Part shown: positions 54,782 to 60,846 of the stretch, piece by piece | Numbering within the stretch: position 1 is the first letter of the stretch | Layout: every line of letters starts with the position of its first letter | Origin: Hydnum rufescens UP504 | Lineage: Eukaryota > Basidiomycota > Agaricomycetes > Cantharellales > Hydnaceae | DNA length: 60,846 nucleotides | NCBI GenBank assembly: GCA_014904985.1 | Contig: MU129121.1 | Location: 1 to 60,846, forward strand | Direction of reading: 5' to 3' | The notes under the pieces: generated by a model | What the model was told of the DNA's origin: nothing | Databases searched by the model: none | Seen by the model: only the letters and a program-made list of their open reading frames with translations | Made by a program: the position numbers and the translations under genes

Positions 54782-55625
54782 CCATATTGCAGAAGATGCA
54801 CTGCCAGTGGCTTGTTTCTTCCTGGAAATTAAGGGTGTGTCTGCAGTGATTAGAGATCTTGTGTGTTCACATCTTTTCCTGCTGGCACTCCATGTCAATG
54901 ACAAGGGGGAAGCAATAATCTGTTCTAATATTGATCCCCCACAACCCCCTGAGCACTTACAGCAGGAAGCCCAGATTCCCCAAAACACTGACAGACTGAT
55001 CACCTTGAGTGACAATGCTTGGATGAGTGAAGGGGGGCAGACAACCCTGCAACATGTGAGCAATTGTATTTATTCTTCTCCTTTTGTCTCTCTTTTGGTT
55101 GGTGGGAGTGGTGATTATATATGGGTCCTGGTGATTCACTCCCATGAAAAGCACCCAAAATCCTGTGGTCCATATATCCATGTGGGCTGATACTGCCAAT
55201 CAAATGCTGATGATGCAGACACCACCCCCTGACAGGTGACTGCAGTTGAGGGTCCTATTCATTTTTCTTCCAGCTACTATCATCAGGAATCTGTCAACAC
55301 TTGGTATCAGGTTAGGATAAAGGACTATCTCATCCATGCAAAGGCAGGGCAAGGGGCTCATACTAAAAAGGCAGAGACCATGGCATAAGAAGCCAAAATA
55401 ACAAGTGAAATTGATGAAATACTGGTGCCCCTGGTTCAAACTCCAATTGTTCTTGACATTGAGGTGGTGGGAAAATAAAGCATGGAAGGGTCACAAAAGT
55501 TGGTCTGAATTATGCATAGCTACTAGGCATTTGTACCCAGAAGAATGCAGGTAAGAAGCTGTTATTATGCTTTTGACCAATGACTGCCACACTACCATTT
55601 TGGTTCCAGTGGCCATGGTGTCTTT
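54782..55625 (+). repeat. Tandem unit D, right part
   Basis: Resumes at ATTGCAGAAGATGCACTGCC (unit B: ATAGCAGAAGACAGCCTTCC). It runs through CACTCCATGTCAATGACAA and the block ending TTGTCTCTCTTTTGGTTGGTG to about 55350, then fades. Almost no CpG remains. Confidence 0.5.
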
Positions 55626-56354
55626 CATTTTCCCACCTGCTTATTATGGGAGTGCAAACAAAAACTGACAACCCACAAACAGAAGGTGGTCAATACACCC
55701 ACCCTTCTGCTTATTCTTTGTCTGTATAAGCAAGATGCTTCTAAAAGTCCATTGAAAACCACTTGCTTCCCAATTAAAAACTGCCACATGTGAGTTGAAG
55801 TGTGTAAAAATGGGCATTTGAGAAACCCAGGAAATCCCTTTCCAGAAATACAGATCCTGAAAGATAAGGTAGGGATGAGTTGGATGACAATCAGTTTAAT
55901 TCCCCTCTCCATAGTGTGAGCCAGCCCTTTCCAGGTGATTTCCCACATAGATCTTCAACACATGGTGCAACAGTTCATCTCTCCAGAGGTTGTGCAAGCA
56001 TCCCTAGATGTGTTATCCACTCAAGGACAGATCCCTCCTGAAGGCCCATCAAGTCAGATGGAAATTAACATAGAGAATGGACCACAATACCTCAGCTGGG
56101 GTAAGGAGCTGTTGCTTTGTGTGGGCTTTGTCCCTGCTGATGGTGGACTTGCAGAACCAATTGTGAAGTGTGGTTTTCTTGACTCCAAATGCTTCAGTGG
56201 TGGTGTATACAGATTTAAACTCCTTTGCTCTCAAAGCAGCAATAGCAAGTTGAAGACAGTCCTCATAGTCATTAGGGAGGCCTTGGGGATCAATAGAGCA
56301 CATGTAGGAGGCAGGTTGTGATGAAGGAGACTGACTGACAGGTGGGTGTCTCAA
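55626..56354 (-). pseudogene. Pogo/Fot1-like (CENP-B-type) transposase fragment
   Basis: Minus strand, 56354-56049, encodes an N-terminal helix-turn-helix: DYEDCLQLAIAALRA, then VYTTTEAFGVKKTTLHNWF, then QQLLTPAE. After a frame change the CENP-B-type second DNA-binding domain continues as SVLEWITHLGMLAQPL, then KIYVGNHLEKGW, with FLGFLKC-like sequence down to about 55780. Only the DNA-binding half is seen; the DDE catalytic domain is absent or beyond recognition. Frame changes and stops make it a pseudogene. This family makes TA target duplications, but no ends were found here. Confidence 0.7.
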
Positions 56355-57110
56355 TCATCAAAACTACTGGTATTTTGTCCACAATTTTGGACATTTGACA
56401 GCTGGTAGCACATTTCAAATTCCCCAAGAACATCAAGCAGAGGCCTAGCAATATTATGTATTGATAGCAATGCAATTGTCTAGTGGAAAGTGGCAGCATT
56501 TGGGTTTTTGCTTAAAAATCATCAGGTTCATACCCAATTTCATGCAAAAATGAGGTCTCCCAAAGTTAGGAAAACATATTTCTGTTGGAGTTGGGGTCCA
56601 ATGGGCCAAAGGATGGTTTTAAAGGGGCAACCCCTATTTGGTAATCACAATGGATCCAAGCATGTCTGCTCCATCTGGAGGACTTCTCCTAGGTCCATGA
56701 GCAGTTCCCTGTGCCCATTGACCTTTCTCATAGTTTTACTCCTGTATTCTCTTTAGTACACCTCTGTTTTCTTCCTTGTACCTCCTGTAACTCTCTCCTA
56801 TCTTGTAGACCATATATTGGTCAACACTTTGCAAATACCAGTAGTCTCTTTTGCTTTGCCCACCCTCACTCTGCTTGAGCACTTAGGCACTCCTATAAAT
56901 CTATCTGCCCTTGTCATTGGTTCCTGGAGTCCTAGGCTTTTTCATATCCCACAAGTTTCTGTAGTATTTTTTACACTACTGGATGCATACAAACATGATG
57001 CTCCTGATAGTGAAGGTTTCATAGAAAAAGAAGGACAATTGAGAGAGTAATTCTTGAATGTCCCACTTCTAGGGTGTGTCCCACTTCCAGATCCAAAACA
57101 GTAATAGGGG
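56355..57110. other. No gene supported
   Basis: Short open frames only (56490-56756 and 56817-57050, plus strand), without recognisable domains. CpG-poor. Confidence 0.4.
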
Positions 57111-57114
57111 TATT

Positions 57115-57300
57115 CATGCTGGCAAAAGTGGAACAAAAGTGAGGCAAAAGTGAAAAACAAAAGTGAAGCAAAAGTGGAAAAGGCTTGGCAAAAGTGAGAC
57201 AAAAGTGCCACTTTTGCTCAATTCTGTGGAATGGCTCAAGAGGTTGTGCAAAGTTCAAAAGTCATTCCAAAAGTCACTCATCAAAAGTGGCCAGGCTCCC
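57115..57300. repeat. GCAAAAGTG-type short tandem/dispersed repeats
   Basis: About twelve copies of AAAAGTG, mostly as GGCAAAAGTGAG or AACAAAAGTG, including an inverted pair GCAAAAGTGAG ... CACTTTTGC. Could be a degenerate minisatellite. Confidence 0.6.
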
Positions 57301-57411
57301 TGAGCTGTACAGTTTAATTTCCCACCAGATTCAACTCTCTCTACTGTCTACACTGCTCATCTTCCCACTCCAGTCTGTCTTTGACCCCCTGCCTCTACAT
57401 TGCACCCAGCA

Positions 57412-57740
57412 ATGGGGAAGAGGAAAGTTCTTGATGGTTCCATGCCAGCTGTAAAGGGCATGAAATCTGCCTGTATAAAGATGGTGACAAGCAATAAAGC
57501 TGCTGAGGACACTGCTAACTCTAAGATCCCCTGGCACTCCAACTGTTGCTGGACAGACTGCTTGGTTGCCCATCTCTTAGAGAACACAGACTTATGAATC
57601 AAGCTCTTCAGTGATTCAACTACAAAAGCCAAAGCTGAAGATTGCTCAAAGGTAGCTCCTAACCACATGTGCTGGACAGTACTAACAGGCCCAACCAGAT
57701 TACAAGTGGCAAGCCCAAAAAATTCTACCACACAGCATTA
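57412..57740 (+). pseudogene. Myb/SANT-like DNA-binding protein fragment (transposon-associated?)
   Basis: From ATG at 57412: MGKRKVLDGSMPAVKGMKSA, then WTDCLVAHLLENTDL, a TGA-like stop, and IKLFSDSTTKAKAED then C, with SKVAPN. The 'W(T/S)D.LV..LLE......KLFSDS...AKAE' pattern is a familiar start of Agaricomycete proteins with a trihelix/Myb-like domain, often next to transposases. Only about 90 residues are present before stops accumulate. No partner transposase is adjacent in the same orientation; the DDE gene at 58-60.6 kb is convergent. Treat as a remnant. Confidence 0.45.
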
Positions 57741-58170
57741 GCAAGAGTAATCTTTGATGTTGACAGCAAGCCTGAATGTGATAAGGTAGTGTGCTTCCAT
57801 ACTCATCAACTCTCCAGAAACTTCCATTTGCTTATGTAATGTGTCATGTGTGGTGAAACTCCTTTGACTGAGCTTCAAATCCCTGGATTACACCCCCAGT
57901 GCATCATAGTGGGGTGAAGATTGTTTGGAAACATTGTATGTGATGTATATTATTGTGGTACAGTGGTATTTGCACATTCTGAGTTAATTTCATGCTCCAA
58001 TTCTGGAGGGAGACACTGATGGCCCCAATACTTCTTGACAGCCCACACAGCCTCTGAGCCACTAAGTCCATGACAGTATCCATCCATAAATCTAAGGGTT
58101 CAGTTGAAGAAACTAATGGGGAGCTGTCAGCCTAGAGTCTAATAGAATTCAGAGCAAGTTTACAACCCTC
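57741..58170. other. No gene supported
   Basis: CpG-poor, with no domain or repeat recognised. It lies downstream (on the minus strand) of the DDE transposase remnant. Confidence 0.4.
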
Positions 58171-60600
58171 ACTGTCACATAGACATGAGTGGCACAGATT
58201 CTAATGCAGAGATTGTATGCCTTTGAAGGATATTGGGGTCTGAGGACATGGTGGATTGACAGTAGACATGCTTTGCATATCCCCAACACATTTCAATGAA
58301 GTTCAATTCCAGGTGAAACTTCAGAAGAAATATCACAGCACACCCATGCTGTTCACAAAGTTCCTCCAATAAAGACTTCACATTTGCAAAGTCTGGCTGA
58401 TTGAACAGGATGTGACAGCAACAACAGTCAGTGGATCCAGCTGCACACTTGAAATTCTTGCACTCTGCTTTGAGGGATCAGGCATTATTGAAGCCACACT
58501 CTTCAAGAATTTGTGCCATGCCTTTGAACAGTCTGGGGTCCATTGGATGACTTTCAGGGAAGTAAAGATCTTGTGGTTGGCTGTCAGAAAACCATGCACC
58601 ACTCATTTGCTTGAACACCTTCAGTGGTTTTCTGTTGACCATAAACAGGTTGCCCATCAGTGCCATGCTGAAAAACCTTTACTCCCCAGTTCTCAGACCA
58701 CCTCTTTCCATTACCATTGGGGTTGGGCAGGTACTTTGGCATGTGACATGCAGATAAGGAGTCATCAGCATGTTTCCTGTGAGTCATTGCATTGTCATAC
58801 TGAAAAGTGTGGTCCTCATTCAGGTAATGGACATCCAGGAGATCCATAGCCTTCATCACCTGTTCCAAGACTTCATCACATGTAAAGTACCCATTGTGCT
58901 CTTTTCCCAGTCATAAAAACACCTGAGCACCAGAGCCAGAGCCATCTGGATTTTGAAGCCATCCATAGTCAGGAGACACATAATCAGCAACCATCAGTGA
59001 GGCCCCTTCTCCTTTTGCATATGGTTTTGCACTCTCACTGGCATGGACCCATCATCGATTCCACCAATTGTGTGCATAAAAAATGGATTCATCATGACAC
59101 CAGATGATGGTGGGATGTGATGGAACCAATGCTGCCATGTCTGGACTCCCATCTCTGTCAAACTTGCAGGTCTTTGCCTCCAGGCTGGCCCATTTGGGGA
59201 GGAAGATAGACTGTCAGTATGCTACAACATCATCTTGTTCGTGACCATCTGCATATTGACCCTTAGGATCTTTTCTCTATTGATACTCCATGATCTTCAG
59301 CCAATGGCAGGCAGTTTTGTGTGAAATTGTCTGTTTTAACTTGAGGTGAGTCTTCATCTCTGGTGTATTGATAAAATGAACAATATCTTGAGCGCTAATG
59401 TAGGGCCCAAGGTTTTGGAGATACAGGATGATTTTGTGAGCAAGGTCTTCATCTCATACCAGTAACAAGACATTCCATGTTCTGTAGACATTCATTGGGA
59501 GGTTTTGAGCGTTTGCCAGGTATGCATGACCCCATCTCAGAGGCATCAAGCTAGCCATGGCCCCTTTCCAGCTGCTGTTGCTGCCACCAATGATGCTGCA
59601 ATCCAACCCCAACTATCTGCAAAGTCATTGGAGATGTAGATGTGCAGGAACATATGCATCATCTTGAGTTGACCACAGGTGAGTAGGTCAAGTTTTGGAT
59701 CTTTATACCCAGCACCAGTTTTGTGAGGAGGTCTGAGGACATTGTCTAGCCCTTTAATGCTGGCCCACACAATCCCAATAGATGGCAGTAGCAAGTAGTA
59801 TCACCTATGGGTTCCATCAGGTGTAGTGGGCAGACCTGGCACCCACATATCATTGCATAGTGAGGCTGATGAGGTATTTTGGGAGGAAGCAACATAAGGT
59901 GAGTTTTGATCCACTTCTCCATTGTTGGGTATGTGACTATTGCTGAGGCTTGCCATGTCTGAGGCTCCACCATCACCATCTATTATCAGGGTAGGCTCTG
60001 TTGTCTTGGAAGACCCAGTGCTTGAGTCTGGTGGCAGGAAAGTGGTGACATCAGGCTCTAATGAAATATTGTCCTTGGCATTGATAACAGATGTTGGGTA
60101 TGTCACACATTCAGGTAAACTAGCAGTGACTGTGGCTATGCCTACCAGCTCCTGGTCCCCTTCCAAGTCTGAGTCTATAGACAGATCAATGAAATGTTTT
60201 GGTACTGCATTCCTTGGGGGTGCTGATGGAGAATGTGCTGGCCTTGGGTGGAACCAATGGGAAAGATGCCTCTGGGTTGTATTGTCCTCATCCCTGGCCT
60301 CAGCTTCTCATTTTTGCTGATTGTGTTGCCAAATTGTCCTTGGTGCTAGTTTGCCATTGATCTTGCAGCCTTTGTATGTGACTGTCACCCCTGCCATGGC
60401 TCCACAAACACCAGCACAGACTTTGGGGGGAGGCATGACACAGCTGATGCCAGGAATGTGGAAAATGACAATGTGTCTGAGGTTGGTAAGTCATCCTCAG
60501 ACATATTTGAGAACATAGACACTGAGGCACTTGCAAAGGAATTCTCCTCCTCATCTTCCCAGTCAGGGGTTTCAGTATCCTCCAGAGTGGGTATCAGGGA
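58171..60600 (-). pseudogene. DDE-superfamily transposase of a widespread basidiomycete family, decayed
   Basis: Read on the minus strand as one long, mostly collinear frame with stops. N-terminal Ser/Asp/Pro-rich part: SNGKLAPRTIWQHNQQK near 60340, FIDLSIDSDLEGDQEL at 60190-60150. Middle: WIAASLVAATAAGKGPW, ARNLRRWTR-like region, DPKGQYADGHEQDDVVAY at about 59250. Catalytic part: IIWCHDESIFYAHN (first Asp, about 59070), WVHASESAKPYAKGEGASLM, VFQYDNAMTHRKHADD-like (second Asp, about 58800), and FHLELNFIEMCWGYAK (Glu, about 58280). The spacing and 'FH.ELN.IE..WG' motif match a DDE family abundant in mushrooms and related to IS630/Tc1. Many stops are TGA at Arg or Trp positions, with a few frame changes from 58600 down. 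Ends not identified. Confidence 0.82.
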
Positions 60601-60846
60601 CAGTGGCTCAGGGGGTGATATGGAAGTGCAAAGTTTCTGGAATATGAATATTCTTTAATGAAGGTCTATGGCAAAATTATGGTGCATGGGCATGCCTTTC
60701 TTTGTGCATGTTCACCAAGGTTGAGGCTTCATACTTGTTTCCAGTTCTTTAACTGGGGCATATACCCTGAAACTGTATAGAATCAAGTTGCGCCGGAAGT
60801 TGCCAGATCTCAAGAACGAACACTGGCAACGGGCACGGACAAGCTC
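60601..60846. other. Window edge; CpG-normal sequence from about 60785
   Basis: Nothing coding can be supported. The last ~60 bp (AGTTGCGCCGGAAGTTGCC onwards) are CpG-rich, suggesting the transposon-dense block ends here. Confidence 0.3.

Noticed and set aside
57357..57731. 124-codon minus-strand ORF
   Set aside because: Shadow of the plus-strand Myb/SANT-like fragment, which has the recognisable WTD ... KLFSDS pattern.

Overview
The window is fungal nuclear DNA, most likely from an Agaricomycete (mushroom-forming basidiomycete). The evidence is 50-70 bp GT-AG introns, a DUF3533/SNG1-type gene with nine of them, DUF6589 gene fragments, and transposases and chromodomain Ty3/gypsy elements of the kinds common in that group. 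Most of the window is a transposon graveyard. CpG is almost absent by eye from about 0.3 to 19 kb and around 33.4-39 and 53-60.7 kb. Many Arg positions in conserved domains read TGA, as expected from CpG-to-TpG decay after cytosine methylation. A CpG-normal island at about 39.4-49.3 kb holds the one clearly intact host gene and a tandem family of unknown units.

Layout. 1-258 is the end of a foldback element. 259-11190 is dominated by a repeat family in which each ~250-bp module reads like exon plus intron. Each has a 3' 'exon' hairpin, a GTAAGT-like donor, a perfect intron hairpin (AAAAGRGCAGC/GCTGCYCTTTT), a pyrimidine tract, a branch-like ACTAAY and TTCTAG. Three solo LTRs sit in or next to this array, and two giant palindromes interrupt the region. 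11.6-13.4 kb carries a decayed Tc1/mariner-like transposase. 14.0-36.5 kb is one minus-strand DUF6589 gene broken by nested insertions. From outermost to innermost these are DUF6589 > LTR-D > a MITE > a full-length chromodomain gypsy (20457-33351, TSD aggtg) > another LTR-D and an LTR-A. A further LTR-A, a 4-kb foldback element (15236-19222) and solo LTR-B copy 3 also interrupt it.

36.5-40 kb holds an LTR-A and a copia-like solo LTR. 40061-41926 is the intact DUF3533 gene, whose ten exons total 1305 nt (435 codons). 42.4-50.1 kb, continued at 53.1-55.4 kb, is four copies of a ~2.2-kb unit of unknown function. The fourth copy is broken by a gag-only copia-type element (50127-53060), itself broken by an LTR-D, and by an LTR-A. 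55.8-60.6 kb carries remnants of pogo-like and other DDE transposases.

Target-site duplications (TSDs) were read by eye for most insertions and give the order of events. Names LTR-A to LTR-E are labels used only here. The most unusual feature is the hairpin/intron module array. Next are the small membrane-protein ORF conserved antisense inside the LTR-B copies and the asymmetric 4-kb palindromic foldback element.
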